Source: JACDAN01 sp036380355 (GTDB lineage Bacteria > Actinomycetota > Thermoleophilia > Gaiellales > Gaiellaceae). Taken from it: a stretch of 30,226 nucleotides of DNA. The position numbers and the translations under genes were made by a program. The notes below the pieces were generated by a model. It saw nothing but the letters and a program-made list of their open reading frames with translations, was not told where the DNA came from and did no database searches. The stretch's first letter is position 1; every line of letters begins with the position of its first letter. Shown in pieces: positions 7,345 to 14,508 of this stretch. Where the stretch lies: the NCBI GenBank assembly GCA_036380355.1, contig DASVEW010000083.1, positions 1 to 30,226 on the forward strand. Reading direction: 5' to 3'.

Positions 7345-7809
7345 GTGGATAACGCAATCATTCGCCGTGCCGTCTCAGCAGACATCGAGGAGCTCGTTGC
7401 GATGCGCCGCGACTTCACCTTTGAGGACGAAGAATCCCAAAGGCGTGCCAGTCGACCGGAATACGAGGCCGAGTGTCGCGAATTTCTCACCGAGGCGATC
7501 TCAGCAGACACATGGGATATCTGGGTCGCCGAGGTAAGCGGGCAGATCGTCTCGCACGTCTACGTCGCGCTCATTGACAAGGTTCCGCGGCCGGTGCGGG
7601 CGAACCGGCGAATCGGCTACCTGACGAACATGTATACGCGGCCCCCGCACCGTGCCGGCGGCATCGGTGGGAGGCTCGTCCGACGAGCGCAGGACGCGGC
7701 TCGGCAGGCTGATGTCGAACTGATGATCGCGTGGCCGAGCGAGGACAGCATTGCCTTCTATGAACGCCATGGATTCAAGGAAGCGTCCTCTGGCGAGCCG
7801 CTGATCTGA
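7345..7809 (+). CDS. GNAT-family N-acetyltransferase
   Basis: A 154-residue acetyltransferase using acetyl-CoA. The N-terminal IIRRAVSADIEELVAMRRDF is the typical first strand and helix. The central WVAEVSGQIVSHVYVALI is the beta hairpin, and IGYLTNMYTRPPHRAGGIGGRLVRRAQDAA contains the acetyl-CoA pyrophosphate loop (R/Q-x-x-G-x-G/A form, here HRAGGIGG). The end LMIAWPSEDSIAFYERHGFKEAS matches GNAT motif B. The acceptor is unknown. Base composition is lower than in its neighbours: three 60-base lines that I counted give 34, 37 and 36 G+C, whereas adjoining genes are near 70%, hinting at later acquisition. It has its own -10 box and no partner genes. Confidence 0.88.
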   Translation: MDNAIIRRAVSADIEELVAMRRDFTFEDEESQRRASRPEYEAECREFLTEAISADTWDIWVAEVSGQIVSHVYVALIDKVPRPVRANRRIGYLTNMYTRPPHRAGGIGGRLVRRAQDAARQADVELMIAWPSEDSIAFYERHGFKEASSGEPLI

Positions 7810-7923
7810 GAAGCGGACGATCCGCTCCAGCGCGAATAGCGTCTCCTGCCATAACGGCGTCCCCGCCGGGCTGTCCGGTCCGGCCGCCTACCGGCTACGC
7901 CGGTCGACTGGCAGAGTGAACGC

Positions 7924-9009
7924 ATGGCGAAGGTCGAGGCTGCGCAGTACGGCGACCGGAAGGTCTACAGCGTCTCCGCGTTCAACCGCGGCGTCGCCGA
8001 CTGGCTCTCGCGGCTGCCGACCGTCTGGGTCGAGGGCGAGATCACGGAGCTCCGGCGGCAGGAGCGCTGGGCGAGCGTGTTCTTCACGCTCAAGGACCCC
8101 GGCGACGGCGCCTGCCTGTCCGTCTCGATGCCGCGCAGCCAGTTCGACGCGCTCCGCCTCGACCTCGCCGACGGGGAGCGCGCGCACGTCTACGGCCGGC
8201 CGGAGCTCTTCGAGGCTCGGGGAGACTTCCGCTTCCGCGCGCTCTCGATCGAGCGGTTCGGCCTGGGCGACCACCTCGCCGCGCTCGAGCGGCTGAAGCG
8301 GAAGCTCGCCGCCGAAGGGCTCTTCGAGCGGCGCCGTCCGCTGCCGCGCTTCCCGCGCCGGGTCGGGCTCGTAACGGGGAACGACGCAGCCGCGAAGCGG
8401 GACTTCCTCACGGCGATCACGACCCGGTTCCCGCCGGCTCGAGTCGTCGTCGCGGAGACCTATGTCCAGGGCCCGCGGGCGGCGCCGGCGATCGTCGAGG
8501 CGCTCGGATCGCTCTGCGAGATCCAGGACGTCGACGTGATCGTGCTCGCGCGCGGAGGGGGAAGCTTCGAGGATCTGCTGCCGTTCAGCGACGAGCGGCT
8601 CGTCCGGGCGGTGGCGGGGTGCCGCGTGCCGGTGGTCTCCGCCGTCGGGCACGAGCAGGACACGCCCCTGACCGACCTCGCCGCCGACGTCCGGGCCTCG
8701 ACGCCGAGCCTGGCCGCGCGGCTCGTCGTCCCGGACGCCGGGGAGCTGCGCGAGCGGCTGGAGCAGACGCGGGATCGCCTCCACCGGGCACCGCTGCTCA
8801 CCGTCGAACGAAAGCGCGCCCGCCTCGAGGGAGCGCACGGACGGCTGCGCGCGCTCTCGCCGAGCGCCACGCTCGAACGGGGCTACGCGATCGTCCGGCG
8901 CGAGGGACGCATCGTCCGTGCCTCCGCAGAGGTGCAAGGCGGGGCCCGAGTGGATGTCGAGCTCGGGCAGGGCGGCTTCGGCGCCACCGTCGAGGAGACG
9001 CGCGAATGA
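7924..9009 (+). CDS. xseA: Exodeoxyribonuclease VII large subunit
   Basis: The catalytic subunit of exonuclease VII, which degrades single-stranded DNA bidirectionally into oligonucleotides. The N-terminal OB-fold begins YSVSAFNRGVADWLSRLPTVWVEGEIT and is followed by GLFERRRPLPRFPRRVGLVTG, DVIVLARGGGSFEDLLPF and the catalytic-domain hallmark AVGHEQDTPLTDLAADVRASTPSLAA. The C-terminal SPSATLERGYAIVRREGRIVRAS is the conserved tail. At 361 residues it is shorter than the E. coli enzyme (456), because the coiled-coil region between VGHEQD and the tail is reduced, as in many actinobacteria. It overlaps xseB by ATGA. A CAGAGT six bases before the ATG is a weak -10 candidate, preceded by an ACCGGC/GCCGGT hairpin at 7890-7904. 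Confidence 0.95.
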   Translation: MAKVEAAQYGDRKVYSVSAFNRGVADWLSRLPTVWVEGEITELRRQERWASVFFTLKDPGDGACLSVSMPRSQFDALRLDLADGERAHVYGRPELFEARGDFRFRALSIERFGLGDHLAALERLKRKLAAEGLFERRRPLPRFPRRVGLVTGNDAAAKRDFLTAITTRFPPARVVVAETYVQGPRAAPAIVEALGSLCEIQDVDVIVLARGGGSFEDLLPFSDERLVRAVAGCRVPVVSAVGHEQDTPLTDLAADVRASTPSLAARLVVPDAGELRERLEQTRDRLHRAPLLTVERKRARLEGAHGRLRALSPSATLERGYAIVRREGRIVRASAEVQGGARVDVELGQGGFGATVEETRE

Positions 9010-9212
9010 CCTTCGAGGAGGCACAGAAGGAGCTTGAACGCATCGTCCAGCAGCTCGAAACGGGCCAGGCGGACCTCGACGACGCGATCAAGCTCTGGGA
9101 GCGGGGCGAGGAGCTCTATCGCCTCTGCGCCGACAAGCTCGATTCCGCACAGGGGAAGATCGAGGAGCTCGCCCGCAGGGTCGAGGCTGTGAAACCGTCC
9201 GAACCTGCTTAG
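9006..9212 (+). CDS. xseB: Exodeoxyribonuclease VII small subunit
   Basis: A 68-residue three-helix protein that binds the coiled coil of XseA. The sequence MTFEEAQKELERIVQQLETGQADLDDAIKLWERGEEL has the family pattern FEExLxxLExIVxxLExGxxxLxxxxxxxExG, and the following CADKLDSAQGKIEEL matches the last helix. Its ATG overlaps the xseA stop codon (ATGA), so translation is coupled and stoichiometry is probably set in part by this junction. The TAG stop forms part of the -10 box of the next gene. Confidence 0.93.
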   Translation: MTFEEAQKELERIVQQLETGQADLDDAIKLWERGEELYRLCADKLDSAQGKIEELARRVEAVKPSEPA

Positions 9213-9215
9213 AAT
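9210..9215 (+). promoter_or_regulatory. -10 box of the cyclic-nucleotide-binding gene (leaderless)
   Basis: TAGAAT overlaps the xseB stop codon and is followed by CGCGGC and the ATG at 9222, a 6-base spacer without a Shine-Dalgarno sequence. Confidence 0.55.
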
Positions 9216-9221
9216 CGCGGC

Positions 9222-9635
9222 ATGGCCGATCAACAAACCACGCAGCTGCTGAAGCAGGTCCCGCTCTTCTCCGATCTCGACAACCGCGAGCTCCAACAGG
9301 TCGCGCAATCGATGAAGCGCCGGCAGTTCTCAGCGGGCCAGGAGATCGCCCGTGAGGGCGAGAGCGGCGTCGGCTTCTTCGTGATCGAGGACGGGAACGC
9401 CAAGGTCAGCGTGCACGGCGACGAGCGCCGGCGTCTCGGCCCCGGCGACTACTTCGGCGAGATCGCGCTGATCGCCCAGGGAGCCCGAACCGCTACCGTC
9501 ACGGCCGAAAGCGACCTGACCGCGCTCGGCATGACCTTCTGGGACTTCCGGCCGCTCGTCGAGGGCAACGCGTCGATCGCCTGGAAGCTGCTGCAGGCGT
9601 TCGCGAAGACGTACGGCCAGGACGAGCACCACTAG
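9222..9635 (+). CDS. Stand-alone cyclic nucleotide-binding domain protein
   Basis: A 137-residue protein consisting of one cNMP-binding domain of the CRP/PKA type and nothing else. It opens with LLKQVPLFSDLDNRELQQVAQSM, then FSAGQEIAREGESGVGFFVIEDGNAKVSV, and the phosphate-binding cassette PGDYFGEIALIAQGARTATVTAE, which keeps the Glu and Arg (GE-x6-10-R) that contact the cyclic phosphate and ribose. There is no helix-turn-helix, kinase or channel domain, so it must act through a partner or as a sink or sensor. The stop codon is fused to family A copy 1, which separates it from the convergent glycerate kinase. Confidence 0.88.
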   Translation: MADQQTTQLLKQVPLFSDLDNRELQQVAQSMKRRQFSAGQEIAREGESGVGFFVIEDGNAKVSVHGDERRRLGPGDYFGEIALIAQGARTATVTAESDLTALGMTFWDFRPLVEGNASIAWKLLQAFAKTYGQDEHH

Positions 9636-9797
9636 GAGGGTTTGGCGGAACGGCGCTCGTCGCCCGGGTGCGATGTTCGTTCCGAGGCAAGGACGCAGGG
9701 AGCGGACGTATCCGGAGATACGGGCGCGACTGAGGACGCCGCCTCGGGGCGAACAGCGCGGCCGGGCGGCACAGCCGCTGTTTCGCCAAACCCTCCT
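9633..9797. repeat. Family A repeat, full copy 1
   Basis: A 165-bp intergenic element bounded by an 18-base inverted repeat: AGGAGGGTTTGGCGGAAC at 9634-9651 against GTTTCGCCAAACCCTCCT at 9780-9797 (17 of 18 complementary). Inside are CGTATC-CGGA-GATACG as a small hairpin and blocks such as GTTCCGAGGCAAGGACGC and GACTGAGGACGCCGCC that recur in copy 2 at 22067-22234. It starts on the TAG stop of the upstream gene and ends 3 bases before the stop codon of the convergent glycerate kinase, filling the whole gap. Possible roles are a bidirectional terminator or a miniature mobile element; no transposase gene is present. Confidence 0.85.
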
Positions 9798-9800
9798 GAA

Positions 9801-10727
9801 CTAGCCCAGACGCTCTCCGAGCGCCACGAGGTCCTCGCGCGCCCGCGCAGGATCGCCGCTGAGCTCGTAAACCTCGATGCCCTGGGGCCGGTCGACGACC
9901 CGCCCGCCGAAGACGACGCAGCGGACGCCCGCCCGGGCGCACGCCCGAGCGACCTCGCCGGGCGCCTTGCCGAGCCAGGTCGTCCCGTCGACGGTCCCCT
10001 CGCCGGTGACGACGAGCTCGGCCACTTCGAGCCGCTCGTGGAAGCCGACCAGGCCGAGAACGAGGCCGGCGCCCTCGACGAGCTCCGCGCCGAGCGCGGC
10101 GAGCGCGGCGCCCAGCCCTCCGGCGGCCCCGGCACCGGGCAGCTCCCGAAACGGCGCCAGCGACTGCCGTTCGAGCAGGCGGCGCTCGAGCTCGCCGACG
10201 TCTTTCGGCGTCGCACCCTTCTGCGCCGCGAAAACGCGCGCCGCATCGAGCAGCGGCGCACGGACGTCGCACGCCGCCTGCACGGGCACGCGGAAGCCGC
10301 CGAGCACGTCGAGCAACCCCGCGCCGCCGTCGACAGTCGCGGTCCCGCCGAGGAAGACGACGATCTCCGACGGTTCGGCGTCCTGCACCTCGGCCAGCAG
10401 CTCACCGAGCCCCCGGCTCGACGCCCGCAGCGGATCCCGCTCGGCCTCCGCGACCAGCCCGAGGCCGAGCGCCTCGGCAGACTCAACGAGCGCCGTCCCG
10501 TCCTCCAGCAGAAGCCACCGCGCCACGACGGGGCGTCCGAGCGGGTCGGCGACCTCGGCCTGCCGCCACTCGCCGCCGACGGAACGGGCCAGCACGTCCA
10601 GCGTCCCCTCGCCGCCGTCGGCGACCGGTAGCTCGACGGCGCCGCGCATCCCCTCGGTCAGCGCCGCTGCCGCCTCCCGCGCGGAGAGGACGCCCTTGAG
10701 GCTAGCCGGACATGCGAGCGCGTTCAC
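9801..10727 (-). CDS. Glycerate kinase (GlxK/GckA-type, type I fold)
   Basis: Phosphorylates glycerate for entry into glycolysis or serine metabolism. The start VNALACPASLKGVLSAREAAAALTEGM aligns with the family opening xxxxAPDSFKGxLSAxEAAxAIxxG, which fixes the GTG at 10727 (26-base overlap with the upstream gene). Further family stretches are LPVADGGEGTLDVL, GGTATVDGGAGLLDVLG, PGAGAAGGLGAAL and the late VVTGEGTVDGTTWLGKAPGEVAR. At 308 residues it is shorter than usual (about 370-380), and PDSFK reads PASLK, so the conserved Asp of that motif is Ala. It may still be active, but altered specificity or reduced activity is possible. Last gene of a three-gene overlapping operon. Confidence 0.85.
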   Translation of the reverse strand: MNALACPASLKGVLSAREAAAALTEGMRGAVELPVADGGEGTLDVLARSVGGEWRQAEVADPLGRPVVARWLLLEDGTALVESAEALGLGLVAEAERDPLRASSRGLGELLAEVQDAEPSEIVVFLGGTATVDGGAGLLDVLGGFRVPVQAACDVRAPLLDAARVFAAQKGATPKDVGELERRLLERQSLAPFRELPGAGAAGGLGAALAALGAELVEGAGLVLGLVGFHERLEVAELVVTGEGTVDGTTWLGKAPGEVARACARAGVRCVVFGGRVVDRPQGIEVYELSGDPARAREDLVALGERLG

Positions 10728-11757
10728 GCGTCTCGGGCCGGAGCTCCTCCACCACCGACTCCTGCGAATCGTCCTCGTGCTCGGGCATGCGCCGCAGCGT
10801 CTCGAGCGAGAGCCCTTCGCGCATGAGGAAGATCGCCCCCACGCCCACGCCGACGGACATCTCCAGCACCTGAAGCCCCAGGCCGAATGCGAGCCCGGTC
10901 GGATACGCGACACCGTAGGAGACGAGCGGCAGGGCGACGACGGCCTGCAGGAGGCCGATGTTCCCCGGCCAGAGCGGGAAGATCGTCGCGACGTTCATGA
11001 GGAGCAGCACGACGGCCGCCGCAGACAAGGCCTCGTGGATGCCGAACGCCTGCATCATCGACCAGACCGCAAACAGCTGGATCAGCCAGCCGGCGGTCTG
11101 GAGGAGCGCGGCGAGGGCCGCGGCGCTCGGCCGGCGAAGCACGTGCAGGCCGCGCTGGGCCATCGCGAGCAGGCGGCGGATCGCGAGCGCGCCCTCCGGG
11201 ATAGGGCGCAGCTCTCGGCCTGCTATGAGGATCGCGACGAGGAACAGCGCGATGCCGAGGACGGCGACCAGCTCCAGGCTGGTCACCGCCCAGCGCGGGA
11301 TCCGCGTCGTCGCCAGCACGAAGGCGGTCAAGAGCAGGGCTGGGACGAGATCGAAGAGCCTGTGGGCGAAGACGGTTCCGAGCAGCCGGCCCGTGATGCC
11401 CTGGCCTCGAGGCGTCCGCCTGGCCAGCACGCCCACACGGGCGAGCTCTCCGATCCGGCCGGGCAGCACGGCGTTGGCGAGGAGGCCGACGGCGAAGGCC
11501 GAGAAGACGCGCGGGAACGGCTGCTCCTGCGTTTTCGGCAGCGCCTGCCTGATGACGACGTTCCACGAGACGGCTCGAATCAGCACCGAGGCGAGGTTGA
11601 GCGCGAGCGCGATTCCGACCCAGCGCCAGGACACGGCGCTGAACGCGTCGCCGACGCGCCCCCAGTCCGGCCCACGCCACCAGAGCAGCAGCAGGACGGC
11701 GACGAGCCCCGGCAGGAAAAGCGCGGCGCGGACGGCGCGGCGTCGCGAATCGCTCAT
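10702..11757 (-). CDS. Lysylphosphatidylglycerol synthase-type membrane domain protein (UPF0104/COG0392)
   Basis: A 351-residue polytopic membrane protein with about eight hydrophobic helices. Family signatures are visible: RWVGIALALNLASVLIRAVSWNVVI, then FSAFAVGLLANAVLPGRIGELARVGVLARR (the conserved 'N-x-x-x-P-x-R-x-G-E-x-x-R' loop), and near the end FPLWPGNIGLLQAVVALPLVSYGV, the PGxxGxxxxx element. The cytosolic MprF synthase domain is absent, so this is the flippase-like half. The position after a PimA-like mannosyltransferase suggests handling of phosphatidylinositol-linked or other glycolipids. Its ATG overlaps the glycosyltransferase stop (ATGA) and its end overlaps the glycerate kinase start. 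The C-terminal tail is acidic and charged. Confidence 0.88.
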   Translation of the reverse strand: MSDSRRRAVRAALFLPGLVAVLLLLWWRGPDWGRVGDAFSAVSWRWVGIALALNLASVLIRAVSWNVVIRQALPKTQEQPFPRVFSAFAVGLLANAVLPGRIGELARVGVLARRTPRGQGITGRLLGTVFAHRLFDLVPALLLTAFVLATTRIPRWAVTSLELVAVLGIALFLVAILIAGRELRPIPEGALAIRRLLAMAQRGLHVLRRPSAAALAALLQTAGWLIQLFAVWSMMQAFGIHEALSAAAVVLLLMNVATIFPLWPGNIGLLQAVVALPLVSYGVAYPTGLAFGLGLQVLEMSVGVGVGAIFLMREGLSLETLRRMPEHEDDSQESVVEELRPETRERARMSG

Positions 11758-12890
11758 GCGGCGACCGGGATCCTCCCGAGCGCCCGCTCGTAAACGCCGA
11801 CGAGCCGCCGTCCGATCCCCTCCCACGAGTAGCGCTCCTCCGCGAGCCGGCGCGCCGCGAGGCCGGCCTCGCAGCGGCTCTTGTCGTCCGCGAGCAGCTG
11901 TGTCATCGCCTCCGCGAGGGCGGCTGGATCGCCGGGCGGGACGCTGAGGCCCGTCTCGCTCGTCATCACCTCCCGGTAGCCCTCGATGTCCGAGGCGACG
12001 ACCGGCGTCGCGCACGCGAAGGCGCGGGTGAGGACCATCCCGAAGCTCTCGCCGCCGAGCGACGGCGCGGCCATCGCCTTCGCCGAGAGCAGCTCCTCCG
12101 TGAGCCGCTCCTGCGACAGGAAGCCGAGGATCTCGATCCCCTCGGCCGGCGTCCGCAGCTTCGCCATCAGCAGCCGGACGGCGAGGGGGTCGGCGCCGAT
12201 CACGCGGAGTGTCGCGCTCGTTCGCCGCCGGATCTCCGGCCAGGCGCGGAGCAGGATCGGCAGCCCCTTGCGAGCCTCCTGCCGCCCGACGAACAGGATG
12301 CGGTGCTCCCGCCCGGAGGGATCCGCTTCCGGCGGGATGAGAACGCCGTTCGGGATCACCTCATAGTCCGCGGGCGAGTACCGGTTCGCCGAGGCGCGCG
12401 ACTGCTCGGAGACGGCGATCCGCACGTCGATCCGGTCGAGGATGAAGCCCCAGACCGGCATCGCGATCTTCGTCCAGCCGAGCTCTCCCGAGGCGTGGAA
12501 CGTCGCCACGACCGGGCACTTGGCCATCGCGAGGCTGGCGATGCAGAGCGTCGGCGTCAGCGGCTCGTGCAGGTGGAGCAGGTCGAACCGCTCATGCTCC
12601 AGCGCCTGCTTGATGCGCCGGACCGAGCGCGGCCCGAGGATGATGTTCGGCAGCGATCCGTTCGCGGGGACGATCGCCGAGCGGCCGACCGGGATCACGT
12701 CCGGGGGCGGCGGGCCGTCGCGGCCCTCGCGCGGGTGGAGCGCTCGCGTGAACTGGCCTGGCGGGTCGTTGCCCATGATCGTCCTGGTCTCGATCCCGAG
12801 CGACCGGAGCGCGTCCGCCTGGAGCTCCGCGTGCTCGACGACCGCGCCCCAGAAGGACCAGGAGTACGGGACGACGATCCCGACCTTCAC
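11754..12890 (-). CDS. GT4 glycosyltransferase, PimA-like
   Basis: A 378-residue GT-B retaining glycosyltransferase resembling phosphatidyl-myo-inositol mannosyltransferase. Visible PimA-like stretches are MKVGIVVPYSWSFWGAVVEH, NGSLPNIILGPRSVRRIK, FDLLHLHEPLTPTLCIASL, VVATFHASG (His131 corresponds to the catalytic-site His), ILFVGRQEARKGLPILLRA and ILGFLSQERLTEELLSAKAMAAPSLGGESFG. It would transfer a sugar from GDP-mannose or a related donor to a lipid acceptor at the inner membrane face. The usual E-x7-E motif reads E281...R289 (ESFGMVLTR), so the second Glu is replaced by Arg. First gene of the operon with the membrane protein and glycerate kinase. Substrate is inferred from family resemblance only. 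Confidence 0.85.
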   Translation of the reverse strand: MKVGIVVPYSWSFWGAVVEHAELQADALRSLGIETRTIMGNDPPGQFTRALHPREGRDGPPPPDVIPVGRSAIVPANGSLPNIILGPRSVRRIKQALEHERFDLLHLHEPLTPTLCIASLAMAKCPVVATFHASGELGWTKIAMPVWGFILDRIDVRIAVSEQSRASANRYSPADYEVIPNGVLIPPEADPSGREHRILFVGRQEARKGLPILLRAWPEIRRRTSATLRVIGADPLAVRLLMAKLRTPAEGIEILGFLSQERLTEELLSAKAMAAPSLGGESFGMVLTRAFACATPVVASDIEGYREVMTSETGLSVPPGDPAALAEAMTQLLADDKSRCEAGLAARRLAEERYSWEGIGRRLVGVYERALGRIPVAA

Positions 12891-12949
12891 GGCGGGACCC
12901 TACCCCGCAAGCGCGACGTGGCGATCTCGCGGAGCGAGCCTCACGCGCT

Positions 12950-13008
12950 CAAGGTGTCAGACACCGCGGCGTGTCAAGCGGAATCTGTGTCGAGTGTGTG
13001 ACACCTTG
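12950..13008. repeat. REP-like inverted repeat
   Basis: CAAGGTGTCA at 12950-12959 is perfectly complementary to TGACACCTTG at 12999-13008. The left arm runs into GGTGTCAGACACC (12953-12965), an odd palindrome of the type seen in REP/RAYT-associated repeats of many GC-rich bacteria, and a small hairpin GACAC-CGCGGC-GTGTC follows. It lies between the signalling operon's end and the glycosyltransferase start. No transposase is nearby. Confidence 0.6.
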
Positions 13009-13029
13009 CTCGCTCGGCGGCGCCTGCGG

Positions 13030-14508
13030 CTAGCCGCTTTGCGTGACGGCTGCCGAAGGCCGCTCGGGGCGCGCGGCGACGAGCGGGAGGTCGACGACGA
13101 ACGTCGAGCCCTCGCCCTCCTTCGACCGGACCGAGACCCGGCCGTTCATGCGCCGCGCCAGCTCGCGGCAGATGTAGAGGCCAAGGCCCGTCCCGCCCAC
13201 GCCGCGCGTGAGATTGGGGTCGACGCGGTAGAACTTGCCGAAGATCCGCTGCTGCTCGCCGTGCGCGATCCCGAGCCCCTGGTCGCTGACCTCGAAGCGC
13301 AAGCCGCCTTCCCGCCGCTCCACTCGAACCTCCACCCGTCCTCCTTCGGGCGAGTACTTGACCGCGTTGTCGACGAGGTTCAGCAGGATCTGGCGGAGCT
13401 TGTCGCCGTCGCCGACGACCGGCTCCAACCGCCCGTTGGACGTGATCGCCAGCCGGACCCGCACGGACTCCTCGAGCGACGCGCGCATCTGCTCGACCAC
13501 CTCTCCGACCAGCACTGCGACGTCGATCTCCTCCTGCACGAGCCGCAGGCGGCCGGCGTCGAGCTGGTTCGCGAGCAGGATGTCGCCGACGATCCGTGTC
13601 AGGCGCTCGCACTCGAGCGCGATCACCTCCAGGAGCCGCTCCTCGGTGTCGTCGTCGAGCTCGACGTCGCTCCGGCGGAGCGTCTGCGCACAGCCGTAGA
13701 TCGCCGAGAGCGGCGTCCGGAGCTCGTGCGAGACGGTGGCGACGAACTCGCTCTTGAGCTCGTCCAGCGCCCGCTCCTCGGTGAGGTTCCGGAACGCGTA
13801 GACGACGCCGCCGTCGAACTCGACGCCGGAGAGCGAAAGCCAGAGCTCGCGCCCGCTCACGTCCAGCGGGACGGTGGCGTCGCGGGCAGAGGGGCCGGGC
13901 TCGGGCGAGACCGGCACACCGCCGACGATGGCGTCCCAGCCCGGCAGCACCTCGGCGACCGGCTTCCCGAGCACCTCCCGGGTCGAGATCCCGGTGATCG
14001 CCTCCGCGGACGGGTTCCAGTAGAGGATCGTCTGGTCGGCGTCGACGAGCAGGACGCCGTTGTCGACGTGCTCGAGCACCCGGGCGTGCTGCTCCAGGAG
14101 CGCCTGCTGCTCGGCGACCTGCCGGTCGAGCCGGCGCATCCGGATCGCGCGCTCGAGCGAGGCGACGAAGTACTCGCGGTCGATGGGTTTCTGGACGAAG
14201 TCGTACGCGCCGCCCCGGAGCGCCTGCACCGCGAGATCGTGCTCGCCGTGACCGGTGATGAGCAGGATCGGCGTGCCCGGGCGCAGCTCCTTGGCCTCGG
14301 TCAGGAGCGCCAGGCCGTCCATCCCCGGCATCTTGATGTCGCTCACGATCGCGTCGTAGTCGATCTCGCGAATCCGGTCGAGCGCCTTGAATCCGCTGTC
14401 CGCCGTGTCGACCTCGATGCCCTCCATGCGCAGCTGCAGCGCCTCCGGCAGGGCCTCGAGGAGCGCCTCGTCGTCGTCGACGAGCAGGATCCGCGCGAGC
14501 TCGGTCAC
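13030..14508 (-). CDS. Hybrid response regulator-PAS-histidine kinase
   Basis: A 492-residue cytosolic protein. Residues 5-120 are a receiver domain with the acidic pair DDD (11-13), phospho-acceptor Asp57 in AIVSDIKMPGMDG and Lys107 in DFVQKPID. Residues about 145-245 form a PAS domain (VDNGVLLVDADQTILYWNPSAEAITG). The histidine kinase follows with the H-box FVATVSHELRTPLSAI (His261) and the ATP-binding N-box DNAVKYSPEGG, then SDQGLGI and GGTGLGLYICRELARRMNG. It probably receives phosphate on Asp57 from the kinase encoded just upstream and passes signal through its own His. The GTG start overlaps the upstream stop (GTGA). No DNA-binding output domain is present in the operon. Confidence 0.93.
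   Translation of the reverse strand: MTELARILLVDDDEALLEALPEALQLRMEGIEVDTADSGFKALDRIREIDYDAIVSDIKMPGMDGLALLTEAKELRPGTPILLITGHGEHDLAVQALRGGAYDFVQKPIDREYFVASLERAIRMRRLDRQVAEQQALLEQHARVLEHVDNGVLLVDADQTILYWNPSAEAITGISTREVLGKPVAEVLPGWDAIVGGVPVSPEPGPSARDATVPLDVSGRELWLSLSGVEFDGGVVYAFRNLTEERALDELKSEFVATVSHELRTPLSAIYGCAQTLRRSDVELDDDTEERLLEVIALECERLTRIVGDILLANQLDAGRLRLVQEEIDVAVLVGEVVEQMRASLEESVRVRLAITSNGRLEPVVGDGDKLRQILLNLVDNAVKYSPEGGRVEVRVERREGGLRFEVSDQGLGIAHGEQQRIFGKFYRVDPNLTRGVGGTGLGLYICRELARRMNGRVSVRSKEGEGSTFVVDLPLVAARPERPSAAVTQSG

Noticed and set aside
9877..11793. 638-residue plus-strand open frame
   Set aside because: Ser/Pro/Arg-rich antisense frame over the glycerate kinase and membrane protein genes, which have real motifs.
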